Positions 1-7,076 of a stretch of 16,567 nucleotides of DNA are shown here, one piece after another. The first letter of the stretch is position 1, and each line of letters starts with the position of its first letter. Below the pieces are notes generated by a model. It was not told the origin of the DNA and did not search any database. It worked only from the letters and a program-made list of their open reading frames with translations. The position numbers and the translations under genes were made by a program. Origin of the DNA: an uncultured Lachnospiraceae bacterium (GTDB lineage: Bacteria; Bacillota; Clostridia; Lachnospirales; Lachnospiraceae); contig CAJUAA010000053.1 in assembly GCA_910584205.1 (NCBI GenBank), positions 1 through 16,567 on the forward strand. The letters run 5' to 3'.

Positions 1-200
1 CAACTTCCCACTCGTTAATGTTCATCTCTTTACGGATTGATTACCGGAGGTTAATGGAGACCTTCTTTCTTTATTCTTACCAACAAAATTGCAAAAATAT
101 CTGTATCTGCACCTTTTCTATAAATACCGATATGCAGTCCCGGCAGAATAATAAGAGGTTCAACCGAACTTCTCACTTATATTATACTCTTTTTATACAA

Positions 201-241
201 AAAACAGACAAAATCCCCAAAACATATATGTTCTGGGGATT
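201..241 (-). terminator. Rho-independent terminator after rpsI
   Basis: Bases 212-241 form an almost perfect palindrome: AATCCCC at 212-218 pairs with GGGGATT at 235-241. The one plus-strand mismatch becomes a G-U pair in the minus-strand transcript, giving a stem of about 13 bp. On the minus strand it is followed by a T-rich run (TTTTGTCTGTTTTTT, bases 211 down to about 198). It lies 15 bp past the rpsI stop codon and should end the rplM-rpsI transcript. Confidence 0.85.
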
Positions 242-256
242 GAAATATTCCATTTG

Positions 257-649
257 TCATCTCTTGGAGAACTGCGGAGCGCGACGAGCCGCTTTGAGGC
301 CGTACTTCTTACGCTCTTTCATTCTCGGGTCACGGGTCAGATAACCTGCCTTCTTCAGGATGGGCCTGTATTCCGGGTCCGCCTGCACCAGCGCACGAGC
401 GATTCCATGCCTGACTGCTCCCGCCTGACCGGTATATCCGCCGCCGTGTACATTTACCAGCACATCGAACTTATCAACATTCTCCGTTGCCACCAGCGGC
501 TGACGAACGATCACCTTCAGGGTCTCCAGTCCGAAATAGTCGTCAATGCTTCTTTTATTTACTGTAATATTACCGGTTCCCGGTACCAGATATACTCTGG
601 CGATGGATTTTTTTCTTCTTCCGGTTCCATAGAATTTTGTCTTAGCCAT
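257..649 (-). CDS. rpsI: 30S ribosomal protein S9
   Basis: This is the small-subunit protein S9, whose C-terminal tail reaches toward the tRNA in the ribosomal P site. The product has 130 residues, the usual bacterial length. It shows the family hallmarks: an N-terminal GTGRRKKSIARV segment (residues 8-19), the GGGYTGQAGAVRHGIARAL region in the middle, a basic LTRDPRMKERKKYG stretch, and the canonical C-terminus QFSKR. The ATG is preceded by AGGAGGT at good spacing, and this ribosome binding site begins at the stop codon of rplM, so the two genes are cotranscribed and probably translationally linked. rplM-rpsI is a near-universal bacterial pair. Nothing unusual was seen in the protein. Confidence 0.98.
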   Translation of the reverse strand: MAKTKFYGTGRRKKSIARVYLVPGTGNITVNKRSIDDYFGLETLKVIVRQPLVATENVDKFDVLVNVHGGGYTGQAGAVRHGIARALVQADPEYRPILKKAGYLTRDPRMKERKKYGLKAARRAPQFSKR

Positions 650-664
650 GATCTCTACCTCCTG

Positions 665-1093
665 TTAAAATGTCAGTGCTTCTGGTTTCTGAGCTGCGTG
701 GGGATGCTCCGGACCAGCATAAACATGAAGTTTGGTGAACATCTGTCTTCCCAGGGGTCCCTTCGGAAGCATGCCTTTTACCGCAAGTTCAACCACCTTC
801 TCCGGCTTCTTTGCAAGCATCTCTCTCAGAGTCGTTTCCTTCATGCCGCCGACATACTCGGAATGATGGTAGTAGATCTTCTGATCCAGCTTCTTGCCGG
901 TCACTTTGATCTTCTCTGCGTTTACAATGACCACATAATCACCTGTATCAATATGGGGAGTGAATACAGGCTTATTCTTTCCTCTTAACACTTTTGCTAC
1001 TTCAGAAGCCAGACGGCCCAATGTATATCCGGTAGCGTCAACTACGTACCATTTTCTTTCCACCTTCGCTGGATTCGCCATGAAACTGTTCAT
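665..1093 (-). CDS. rplM: 50S ribosomal protein L13
   Basis: This is large-subunit protein L13, an early assembly protein. The product has 142 residues, the normal family length. Recognisable blocks are KWYVVDATGYTLGRLAS near the N-terminus, the VLRGKNKPVFTPHIDTGDYVVIVNAEKI core, the YYHHSEYVGGMKE segment, the MLPKGPLGRQM block, and a C-terminal YAGPEHPHAAQKPE. The ATG is chosen because AGGAGGT lies just upstream; a second Met at residue 5 is possible but has no better site. It is the first gene of the rplM-rpsI transcript and has its own consensus promoter and a structured leader. In related genomes truA normally precedes it; here the upstream neighbour is a sugar permease gene. Confidence 0.98.
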   Translation of the reverse strand: MNSFMANPAKVERKWYVVDATGYTLGRLASEVAKVLRGKNKPVFTPHIDTGDYVVIVNAEKIKVTGKKLDQKIYYHHSEYVGGMKETTLREMLAKKPEKVVELAVKGMLPKGPLGRQMFTKLHVYAGPEHPHAAQKPEALTF

Positions 1094-1141
1094 AGGTGTA
1101 CCTCCTGTTAAATTTGAAATCGACTGATATCTATATGCGTA

Positions 1142-1176
1142 AAAATGTCTTACCGGGGCTTTGGATCAGACATTTT
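1142..1176 (-). promoter_or_regulatory. Leader hairpin of rplM (candidate L13 leader)
   Basis: In the 5' untranslated region of rplM, bases 1142-1150 and 1168-1176 form a perfect 9-bp stem (AAAATGTCT pairs with AGACATTTT) around a 17-base loop that contains GATCC and CCCCGGTA on the transcript strand. Firmicutes are known to carry autoregulatory L13 leader RNAs at this place. The assignment rests on position and on the stem I can see; no covariance model was run. The few Ts after the stem could also give weak termination. Confidence 0.5.
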
Positions 1177-1197
1177 CTCACGTCGTCACAGTTTCAT

Positions 1198-1226
1198 ATT
1201 ATATGACACATAGCCGTGCGTGTCAA
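1198..1226 (-). promoter_or_regulatory. Consensus promoter of rplM-rpsI
   Basis: On the minus strand, TTGACA (bases 1226-1221) is followed by a 17-bp spacer and TATAAT (bases 1203-1198). Both hexamers match the vegetative sigma factor consensus perfectly. Transcription would start near base 1191, giving a leader of about 100 bases that holds the 1142-1176 hairpin. Having its own promoter lets rplM-rpsI be expressed independently of the sugar operon inserted upstream. Confidence 0.9.
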
Positions 1227-1240
1227 GTAAAAAAAATACA

Positions 1241-1262
1241 TTTTATGGCTGTTTTATGGCTG
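1241..1262. repeat. 11-bp tandem duplication
   Basis: The unit TTTTATGGCTG occurs twice head to tail (1241-1251 and 1252-1262), followed by TTTT. It lies between the end of the sugar permease gene and the rplM promoter, close to the left boundary of the inserted sugar island. Two copies only; no function is apparent. Confidence 0.6.
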
Positions 1263-1303
1263 TTTTCCGTACATTTGGAATCCGGAATTTTCAGAGGGCC
1301 TTT

Positions 1304-2254
1304 TTAGTGCTGCGTCTTCAGGCGAAGCGCGTCAAGCAGAACCGCAACAAAGATAATCAGCCCGTTAATCATCTGTACATAGTAGCTGGATACTCCAAGG
1401 ATCTGAAGTCCCACCTGAATCACGGTCAGAAGCAGCACGCCGCCCAGCACGCCCAGTACGTTTCCCTGTCCTCCGCTGCAGGCAACCCCTCCGATGACGG
1501 AAGCCGCAATGTTGTTCATATCATAGGAGGTTCCGAACGTGGACGTGACGGCCCCCATATAGGCGGACAGGAAAAATCCTGCGACACCGGCCTGAAAACC
1601 GGAGATGGTAAATGCAAGGATCTTGATATGGTCCACTTTGATTCCGGACGTATGGGCTGCGTTTTCATTTCCGCCCACCGCATACAGGCTGCGCCCATAA
1701 GGCGTTTTATTCCAGAGAATATATACGGCGATAAATACAACCGCCAGCGCAATGGGAAGCGTGGGAATCCCCAGAACCGTTCCCTGTCCGAACCATTTAT
1801 AGGAAGCCGGCATGCTGGTAATCGCCCTCCCTTCCGTAATAACGAGGAACGCACCCAAAAGCGTCAGCTTTACCGCCAGCGTCTCCACCAGCGCAACCGC
1901 CTTCAGTTTTGCGATCAAAAACCCGTTCATGGCGCCCAGAAGCGCCCCCGTAAGGAAGATGGCCGGAATTGCCAACAGCACCGGAACTCCCTTTTCAATC
2001 AGGATCAGCCCCATGGTGGCGGAGAAGGACATGACGCCCAGAAGCGAGAGGTCGATCAGTCCCAGCATGATTGCAAAGGACTGTGCAAACGACAGGATGC
2101 CCAGAACGGCCGCCTGCGACAGTACATTTCCCATGATGGTCGGAGTAAAAAAGGAGGAGTCCAGGCCTCCGATTACGACCACTGCCAAAAGCAGCAGAAT
2201 CCACACAATATTGTTCAGCAGCTTTGTTTTTATTTGGAACCATTGGTTATTCAT
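1304..2254 (-). CDS. Sugar ABC transporter permease, RbsC family
   Basis: This is an inner-membrane permease of the ribose/xylose/autoinducer-2 class, the translocation channel for the sugar captured by the binding protein encoded upstream. The product has 316 residues, typical of the family, with eight or more hydrophobic segments and short polar loops. Family marks include GLIDLSLLGVMSFSA (residues about 65-79; GGIDLSVG-like in RbsC), ALLGAMNGFLIAKLKAVALVETLA (NG-LI and the following GT-like segment) and the AVGGNENAAHTSGIKVD loop, the probable coupling contact with the ATPase. The ATG overlaps the TGA of the ATPase gene as ATGA, and CAGGAGGT precedes it, so translation is coupled. Only one permease gene is present, so the channel is probably a homodimer. 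It is the last gene of the operon, and I see no strong terminator between it and the rplM promoter. Confidence 0.92.
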   Translation of the reverse strand: MNNQWFQIKTKLLNNIVWILLLLAVVVIGGLDSSFFTPTIMGNVLSQAAVLGILSFAQSFAIMLGLIDLSLLGVMSFSATMGLILIEKGVPVLLAIPAIFLTGALLGAMNGFLIAKLKAVALVETLAVKLTLLGAFLVITEGRAITSMPASYKWFGQGTVLGIPTLPIALAVVFIAVYILWNKTPYGRSLYAVGGNENAAHTSGIKVDHIKILAFTISGFQAGVAGFFLSAYMGAVTSTFGTSYDMNNIAASVIGGVACSGGQGNVLGVLGGVLLLTVIQVGLQILGVSSYYVQMINGLIIFVAVLLDALRLKTQH

Positions 2255-3786
2255 GGCAATACCTCCTGATGAATTCCTGCAGTTTTTTCAGTGACTGAAT
2301 CCCGGATCCGGATCACATCTTCATGACTCAGATGATCGTTGCGGACATCCTGGACCAGTTTTCCATCTTTGAAAAAAAGGATACGGTCAACGGTACGCAG
2401 TAATTCGTCAAAATCATTGGTCAGATACAGCACCGATGTCAGGTTTTCCTTTGTAATGTTATTCACATTTTCAATAATCTCTTCCCGGCTTTTGATATCA
2501 ATGCCGATGGTTGGCTCATCCAGTATCAGCAGCTGCGGATCCGTGCTGACCGATCTGGCCACGACTACCTTCTGCTGATTGCCTCCGGAAAGGCTCTTCA
2601 GGCTGTCATGGACGGAATTTGCCTTGATGTGAAAACGATCAAAATAATGCGCCGCAATCTCTTCAGATTTTCTGCGGTTGATCAGCCCCCATTTCGTCCG
2701 CAGGCCGGAGTAAAAGAGCGGCATGCTGATATTCTCGCGGATCGACATCAGACCCACGATCCCTTCTTTGTGGCGGTCGTAGGACACGTAGGCAATTCCA
2801 TGCCGTATGGCATCGAAAGGATTTCTGATTACCGCCTGTTTCCCCGCATGAAGGATCTCGCCCGATGTCATTTTCTCCAGTCCGAACAGAGTCCTGCAGA
2901 GTTCTCTCGCTCCGGAGCCCGGAAAACCGACCAGGCCGGTGATCTCTCCCTGATAAAGCTTCACCGAGACGTCCTTCAGTGCTGCCCCGGACAGATGGCG
3001 GCATTCCATAAACAGACGGTCTTCACCGGGCACATCCGGAATCTCCCGGCAGACCAGCTCGACTTCCTCTCCGGCAATAAGGCTGGCAAGCTTCTCCTCG
3101 TTTAAGATTTCTCCGTCCGCTCCCGGGAAGGAGCAGCCGTCCCGGATGACGGTTACGTCATCCGAGAGGTCCACCACTTCCTGGAGGTAATGGCTGATAA
3201 AAATAAAGGCAGTGCCTTTTTTCTTCAGTTCATTGACAAAGACGAACAGTTCTTCTCTTTCTCTGGAAGAGAGCGCCGTAGTCGGCTCGTCCAGAATGAT
3301 CAGTCTGGCTCCGCCGTGCATGGCGCGGATAATATTGACTTTTCTCTGGTCCACGCCGTTCAGGGAACAGACTTTTGCTTTTGGATCGACCTTCAGGCCA
3401 TATTTGTCAAGCTCAGCCTGCGCGTCCTCATACAGCTTTTTCCAGTCCACAAAAACCCGTTTCCGGGGCCAGATCCCGAGAAAAATATTCTCCCCCACCG
3501 TCAGATTCGGAACAATACTGGCGTGCTGCGGTACAATTTTGATTCCCATATTCTGTCGGTCAAAGACAGAGTATGCGCTGATTTCTTTTCCTTCCAGCAA
3601 TACGTTTCCGGAATTTTGCCGGTAGATGCCCGCGATAATATTGACCACCGTGGATTTTCCGGCTCCGTTTCGCCCAAGAAGCGAATGAATGGTCCCTTTT
3701 CGGATGGAGAAGTTCACATCTTTCAAAGCCTGAGTCATTCCAAAATTTTTACTGATGTTTTCCACTTTCAGAACGGTTTCTTCCAT
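2251..3786 (-). CDS. Sugar ABC transporter ATP-binding protein (RbsA/MglA type, two fused domains)
   Basis: This is the cytoplasmic ATPase that powers the RbsC-type permease. The product has 511 residues, the usual length of the fused double-nucleotide-binding-domain class. In domain 1, Walker A is GRNGAGKST (38-46), Walker B ends at LIILDEP (162-168) and the H-loop is SH at 198-199, but the signature is degenerate (SLNGVDQ, 141-147). Domain 2 has a degenerate Walker A (GFPGSGARE, 287-295) and intact signature and Walker B motifs (LSGGNQQ at 399-405, LLILDEP at 419-425). The start at 3786 was chosen over the in-frame upstream Met codons because homology begins at MEETVLKVENISKNFG and AAAGGAACAGGT lies just upstream; the longer frame would run into the binding-protein gene. 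It follows the binding-protein gene by 31 bp and overlaps the permease start by 4 bp. Confidence 0.93.
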   Translation of the reverse strand: MEETVLKVENISKNFGMTQALKDVNFSIRKGTIHSLLGRNGAGKSTVVNIIAGIYRQNSGNVLLEGKEISAYSVFDRQNMGIKIVPQHASIVPNLTVGENIFLGIWPRKRVFVDWKKLYEDAQAELDKYGLKVDPKAKVCSLNGVDQRKVNIIRAMHGGARLIILDEPTTALSSREREELFVFVNELKKKGTAFIFISHYLQEVVDLSDDVTVIRDGCSFPGADGEILNEEKLASLIAGEEVELVCREIPDVPGEDRLFMECRHLSGAALKDVSVKLYQGEITGLVGFPGSGARELCRTLFGLEKMTSGEILHAGKQAVIRNPFDAIRHGIAYVSYDRHKEGIVGLMSIRENISMPLFYSGLRTKWGLINRRKSEEIAAHYFDRFHIKANSVHDSLKSLSGGNQQKVVVARSVSTDPQLLILDEPTIGIDIKSREEIIENVNNITKENLTSVLYLTNDFDELLRTVDRILFFKDGKLVQDVRNDHLSHEDVIRIRDSVTEKTAGIHQEVLP

Positions 3787-3817
3787 ATGATTACCTGTTC
3801 CTTTCCAAAGCCCGGAG

Positions 3818-4969
3818 TTATTGGCCTTCCGCTTCGAGCGCCGCAACGCCCCAGTGTCCTTCTTCCCCCACATTAGACGCATCCAGCGCATACGGCGGTA
3901 CCTGAAGCACCGGACCGGTTTCGCCGTCCATGAATTCGGCAGTCTTCCAGTAGTAGTCTTCGTTGGTATACGTTCCGCTGGTCGGAATGGTCTCTCCCTG
4001 GAAAATATACTGCGTCAGCAGGTCAACCGCGATCGGGCCGTACGCATAGGCATCCTCCACGATGATCGCATCATAGTATCCTTCCTTTAAAAAACGGACT
4101 GCATCCGGTTCCCCGTCTCCGGTGACGAAGATCACATGCTTTTCGTCTCCGACCGGATACCAGAGACCCGCGATCTGCATGGCTTCCGCACAGCCGAGTC
4201 CGGGATCGTCGGACGGACAGTGTACGGCGTCAATTTCCCCGTTGTATTTCGCGATCACGTTTGTCAGCGCTTCCTGGGATTTGGCCCGCTCGCCTTCGCC
4301 GGGCACCTCGATGTATTCAATATCCGGATATTCCGAAATAACGGATTCAAAGCCGTCTTTCCGAAGCCTCCAGCACTCGGAGCTCATTGCCCCGTATACG
4401 TTGACCAGCCTTCCGCTGGGAGATCCGTTTTTCTCCGTCAGAGCCTCCACGATCCGCTCTGCTGCCATCCTGCCGCACTCATAATTGTCAAATTTTACCG
4501 AGCCGTCCACCACGGCGGTGGAAGCCGGGTTGTCAACCATGATGACCGGGATCCCCGCCTTCACCGCGTCATTTGCCACATCGTTCAGGGCGTCGGAATC
4601 CACCGCATTGGCAATAATGGCTTTGGGGCCCTTCGATATAAAGTTACGAAACTGATCGTTCTGAAGCGTGGAATCGTTATTGCAGTTGGCGACCTCCACC
4701 TTGAATCCGGCAGCGGTCACCGCCTCCTCTACTTTTTCCTGAAGCGCCACATGGAAATACTGATTCATCGTTTTCTGCGTATAGACAATCAGATCGCTTC
4801 CGCTGCCGGAAGCGGCGTCTGCCGTTCCACTTTCCGCCGTTTCCTCTCCGCCTGTCTCCGCGGTTCCCGCCGAATCCGGCGCCGCCGTTTCCTGTGTTTT
4901 GGAACCGCACCCGGCCGCCGTAATCATCATGGCTGCTGTCAACAAAATACTGATCATTCTCTTTTTCAT
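3818..4969 (-). CDS. Sugar-binding lipoprotein of the ABC transporter
   Basis: This is the extracytoplasmic solute-binding protein of the adjacent ABC system, of the ribose-binding type (periplasmic binding protein 4 class). The product has 383 residues. It begins with a signal peptide (MKKR then a hydrophobic stretch) ending in AAGC, so Cys21 is the probable lipid-anchored residue; the -3 position is Ala rather than the usual Leu. A Ser/Thr/Ala/Glu/Gly-rich linker covers about residues 25-58. The binding fold then shows VYTQKTMNQYFHVAL, the KAIIANAVDSDALNDVANDAVKAGIPVIMVDN block typical of the family, and FVTGDGEPDAVRFLKEGYYDAI. The start is set by AAGGAGA upstream and by the signal peptide. 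Aromatic residues around the N-terminal binding segment suggest a small sugar or polyol ligand, but specificity cannot be read. It is preceded by the SDR gene (32-bp gap). Confidence 0.93.
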   Translation of the reverse strand: MKKRMISILLTAAMMITAAGCGSKTQETAAPDSAGTAETGGEETAESGTADAASGSGSDLIVYTQKTMNQYFHVALQEKVEEAVTAAGFKVEVANCNNDSTLQNDQFRNFISKGPKAIIANAVDSDALNDVANDAVKAGIPVIMVDNPASTAVVDGSVKFDNYECGRMAAERIVEALTEKNGSPSGRLVNVYGAMSSECWRLRKDGFESVISEYPDIEYIEVPGEGERAKSQEALTNVIAKYNGEIDAVHCPSDDPGLGCAEAMQIAGLWYPVGDEKHVIFVTGDGEPDAVRFLKEGYYDAIIVEDAYAYGPIAVDLLTQYIFQGETIPTSGTYTNEDYYWKTAEFMDGETGPVLQVPPYALDASNVGEEGHWGVAALEAEGQ

Positions 4970-5001
4970 ACGTTTCTCCTTTTCTTCTGCAGTGTGCTGC
5001 G

Positions 5002-5778
5002 TTAAAAACAGGTATAGGCGCCGTCTATGCGGAAATCCGCACCGGTCGTATAAGAGCTCATATCCCCCGCCAGATAAACGGCAATCGCTTCGAGCTCTTC
5101 CGGCCTGCCCATACGGTGTACAGGTATCAGTTCTTCCCATTTTTGAATCAATGGTTTTAATACAGGATCCGACAGCGTCATCTCCGTCGCCATATAGCCG
5201 GGGCTGATGGTATTTACCCTTACATTCCGGTCCGCCCATTCCACTGCCATATTTCTCGACATGGCGATCACTCCTGCCTTGGATGCTGCGTAGGAACACT
5301 CTTTCTGGGGTACGTTTGTGATATGTGCGGACATGGACGCGGTATTGATGATGGAACCGCCTCCCTGCCTGAGCATGACCCTTCCCGCTGCCTGGGCAGT
5401 CAGGAACGTCCCGTTCAGATTCACATTGATCACCCTGCTCCAGTCCTCCAGAGTGTCGTTTTCCACTTCCACATTGTGTCCGATTCCGGCATTGCAGAAT
5501 GCGGCGTCCAGCCGTCCGAATTCCTCCAGGATGGTTTCGATCATCCGGTTTACGTCCTCCGGATTCGTAATGTCCGCTTTCACGGCAATCATGTGATTCC
5601 GATTGGCTTCCTGTATTTCCCGGGCGGTCTTCTGCGCCGCTTCCAGATTCACATCCACGATCGCCACATCTGCGCCTGCCTCCGCCAGCGCGGTGGCAAT
5701 TCTCCTGCCGATTCCCTGCGCCCCTCCTGTGACGAACGCCTTTTTGCCGTCCAGTCTCATTTTCTCAATAATTCCCAT
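5002..5778 (-). CDS. Short-chain dehydrogenase/reductase (SDR), probable polyol or sugar dehydrogenase
   Basis: This is a cytoplasmic NAD(P)-dependent oxidoreductase of the classical SDR family, 258 residues long. The cofactor site is TGGAQGIG (17-24), with Asp42 after the second beta strand, which usually means preference for NAD. NAG is at 96-98. The catalytic set is Asn120 (INVN), Ser148 (NTAS), Tyr163 and Lys167 (YAASK), and PGYMATEM follows, all as expected. The start at 5778 is preferred because AGGAGG precedes it and the sequence MGIIEKMRLDGKKAFVTGG is a normal SDR N-terminus; an in-frame Met further upstream would overlap the neighbouring gene. In this operon it probably oxidises the imported polyol or a derived sugar to a ketose, or acts on the reverse reaction. 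The exact substrate is unknown. Confidence 0.93.
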   Translation of the reverse strand: MGIIEKMRLDGKKAFVTGGAQGIGRRIATALAEAGADVAIVDVNLEAAQKTAREIQEANRNHMIAVKADITNPEDVNRMIETILEEFGRLDAAFCNAGIGHNVEVENDTLEDWSRVINVNLNGTFLTAQAAGRVMLRQGGGSIINTASMSAHITNVPQKECSYAASKAGVIAMSRNMAVEWADRNVRVNTISPGYMATEMTLSDPVLKPLIQKWEELIPVHRMGRPEELEAIAVYLAGDMSSYTTGADFRIDGAYTCF

Positions 5779-5803
5779 ATCCTGATTTCCTCCTGCTCTT
5801 TCT

Positions 5804-6301
5804 CTACTCCCCGACGATCTGGACGCGGACGGTGCGCTCCCGTGCCCGGGTCTGATCCATATCGGTAAAATAAATTCGTCCAAACTCTCCCAGCGTCATG
5901 CTTCCCTCTGTAAGCGGCACCGTCTCCGAACGGCCAAGCAGAACAGAACGAAGGTGTCCGTCGGTATTCAGAAGCCATTCCTGCTTCTCGTCCCGGAGCC
6001 GCATGGCATGTTCGGTATGTATGGGGCCCGGATGCAGATACTGCCCTTCATATCTGCAGGTGGGTATTATTTTTTCAAACACATTGATCATATCCTGCAG
6101 AAGCAGCGGGATCTGATTATACGTAAGATCCTCCGAGTCTTCCTGCAAAAACACGCTGCAGCTTGTATGCTGGGAAAAAACCGTTACCAGCCCGTCTTTG
6201 ATTCCGGAATTTCTGACTGCGTTTTCGACCTGTTCCGTTACGTCCGTAAAGCTGACGTTCTGCCCGGAAGTAACTGTAAAGTTTTCATGATATACTGACA
6301 T
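5804..6301 (-). CDS. YjbQ/UPF0047 family protein
   Basis: The family (YjbQ of E. coli) is often labelled secondary thiamine-phosphate synthase because of weak activity, but its true role is unsettled. Family motifs are visible: FSQHTSCSVFLQED (43-55, with His45-Thr46-Ser47), a TDGHLRSVLLGRSETVPLTEGSM block (113-135, His116), LGEFGRIYFTDMD (138-149) and R-A-R-E-R near the end. At 165 residues it is longer than the roughly 130-140 usual for YjbQ; the extra length sits mainly between residues 56 and 112. CAGGAGA precedes the ATG. It lies inside a sugar operon with no thiamine genes in view, which suggests a catabolic or phosphate-ester-related role; that is inference. Confidence 0.85.
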   Translation of the reverse strand: MSVYHENFTVTSGQNVSFTDVTEQVENAVRNSGIKDGLVTVFSQHTSCSVFLQEDSEDLTYNQIPLLLQDMINVFEKIIPTCRYEGQYLHPGPIHTEHAMRLRDEKQEWLLNTDGHLRSVLLGRSETVPLTEGSMTLGEFGRIYFTDMDQTRARERTVRVQIVGE

Positions 6302-6332
6302 ATGGCACTCTCCTGTGATCTTTTCTGTTTCC

Positions 6333-6350
6333 CCCGTTTTCTGAAACGGG
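6333..6350. promoter_or_regulatory. Intercistronic hairpin upstream of the yjbQ-like gene
   Basis: CCCGTTT (6333-6339) and AAACGGG (6344-6350) form a perfect 7-bp stem with a 4-base loop in the 60-bp gap between the TIM-homologue gene and the YjbQ-family gene. On the minus strand there is no T-run after it, so it is more likely an RNA processing or stability element than a terminator. On the plus strand TTTTTT follows after about 8 bases. Confidence 0.4.
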
Positions 6351-6361
6351 CGGACAATTTT

Positions 6362-7069
6362 TTATGTTAACTGTCTTTCTTTCCAGGCTTCCGCCGCCGC
6401 CCGGATCATTTTTTCAAGCATTTCTTCCGGTTTCTCTGCCATCAGGATTCCGCTGGTGGAGCCGGTGGCGTCCGCTCCCGCCTTGATGATTTCGTACACA
6501 TCTCTTTCGTCGCTGATTCCCGCGCCGTGAAGAATCGGTATTCCGGGAGCGACCGCATGAATGGCACGGTTGATCTTCTGAATCTCGGCCATATCCTCTG
6601 GTCCTCTTTTCCCTTTTCCGATCAGAGCCGGAGACTCGGCCAGTATGATATCCGGAGACAGGCAGGCCGCCGCCGCTCCTTCTTCGGCGTTTCCCGCACA
6701 GACCATGGCCGCCAGGCCGACTTCCCGGGCCCGCAGGATGCACCGGTTCAGATCTCCAAGCGTCAGCGGGCGTTCCGCGTGATTTAAAAGAACCCCTCTG
6801 GCGCCGGTATCCCGAACGGCTTCCGGAAGTACCGAGCCGATCCCTCTTCCGGGACGTACCGGGTCCATATGCTGTGCAAACACATGGATGTGTCTGGTCC
6901 GTTCCGCAATGGGAGCCAGATCGGTATACTGGGCGGTAAATATGATATCTACCTGATACGTTTCACTGAGTTCATCGGCTTTGACCGCCAGCCTGACCGC
7001 ATCCGCCCCGTAGAGATATACTTTCGGGCCAATTTCAAAAAAAGGTTTTCGAATGATGAATCTGTCCAT
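6362..7069 (-). CDS. Triosephosphate-isomerase homologue (TIM-barrel isomerase)
   Basis: This 235-residue protein resembles the short triosephosphate isomerases typical of archaea and a group of bacterial paralogues. Matching catalytic positions are Lys16 (EIGPKVYLYG), His97 (LLNHAERP, matching INHSE) and Glu145 (IILAESPALIG, matching AVEPPELIG). The phosphate-binding end is LHGAGISDERDVYEIIKAGADATGSTSGIL (180-209). The central FAQHMDPVRPGRGIGSVLPEA is very like archaeal TIM. A housekeeping glycolytic TIM would normally sit with gap-pgk-gpm, so this copy in a sugar operon probably isomerises a phosphorylated tetrulose or another ketose phosphate, as EryH (TpiA2) does in Brucella. The ATG lies 7 bp after the upstream stop codon; its ribosome binding site is weak (GAGAGG about 16 bases away), so translation may depend on coupling. 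Confidence 0.85.
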   Translation of the reverse strand: MDRFIIRKPFFEIGPKVYLYGADAVRLAVKADELSETYQVDIIFTAQYTDLAPIAERTRHIHVFAQHMDPVRPGRGIGSVLPEAVRDTGARGVLLNHAERPLTLGDLNRCILRAREVGLAAMVCAGNAEEGAAAACLSPDIILAESPALIGKGKRGPEDMAEIQKINRAIHAVAPGIPILHGAGISDERDVYEIIKAGADATGSTSGILMAEKPEEMLEKMIRAAAEAWKERQLT

Positions 7070-7076
7070 TTTGATT

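Noticed and set aside
1..200. AT-rich stretch past the rpsI terminator with a small plus-strand frame starting near base 18.
   Set aside because: The frame runs through the rpsI terminator into antisense of rpsI and has no protein-like character; no RNA gene or mobile element recognised.
254..988. Open frame of 244 codons on the plus strand.
   Set aside because: It is antisense to rpsI and rplM, which are certain; the translated product has no protein-like features.
1220..2269. Open frame of 349 codons on the plus strand.
   Set aside because: Antisense to the RbsC-type permease gene; very rich in His, Gln, Arg and Asn, as expected from the complement of a membrane-protein gene.
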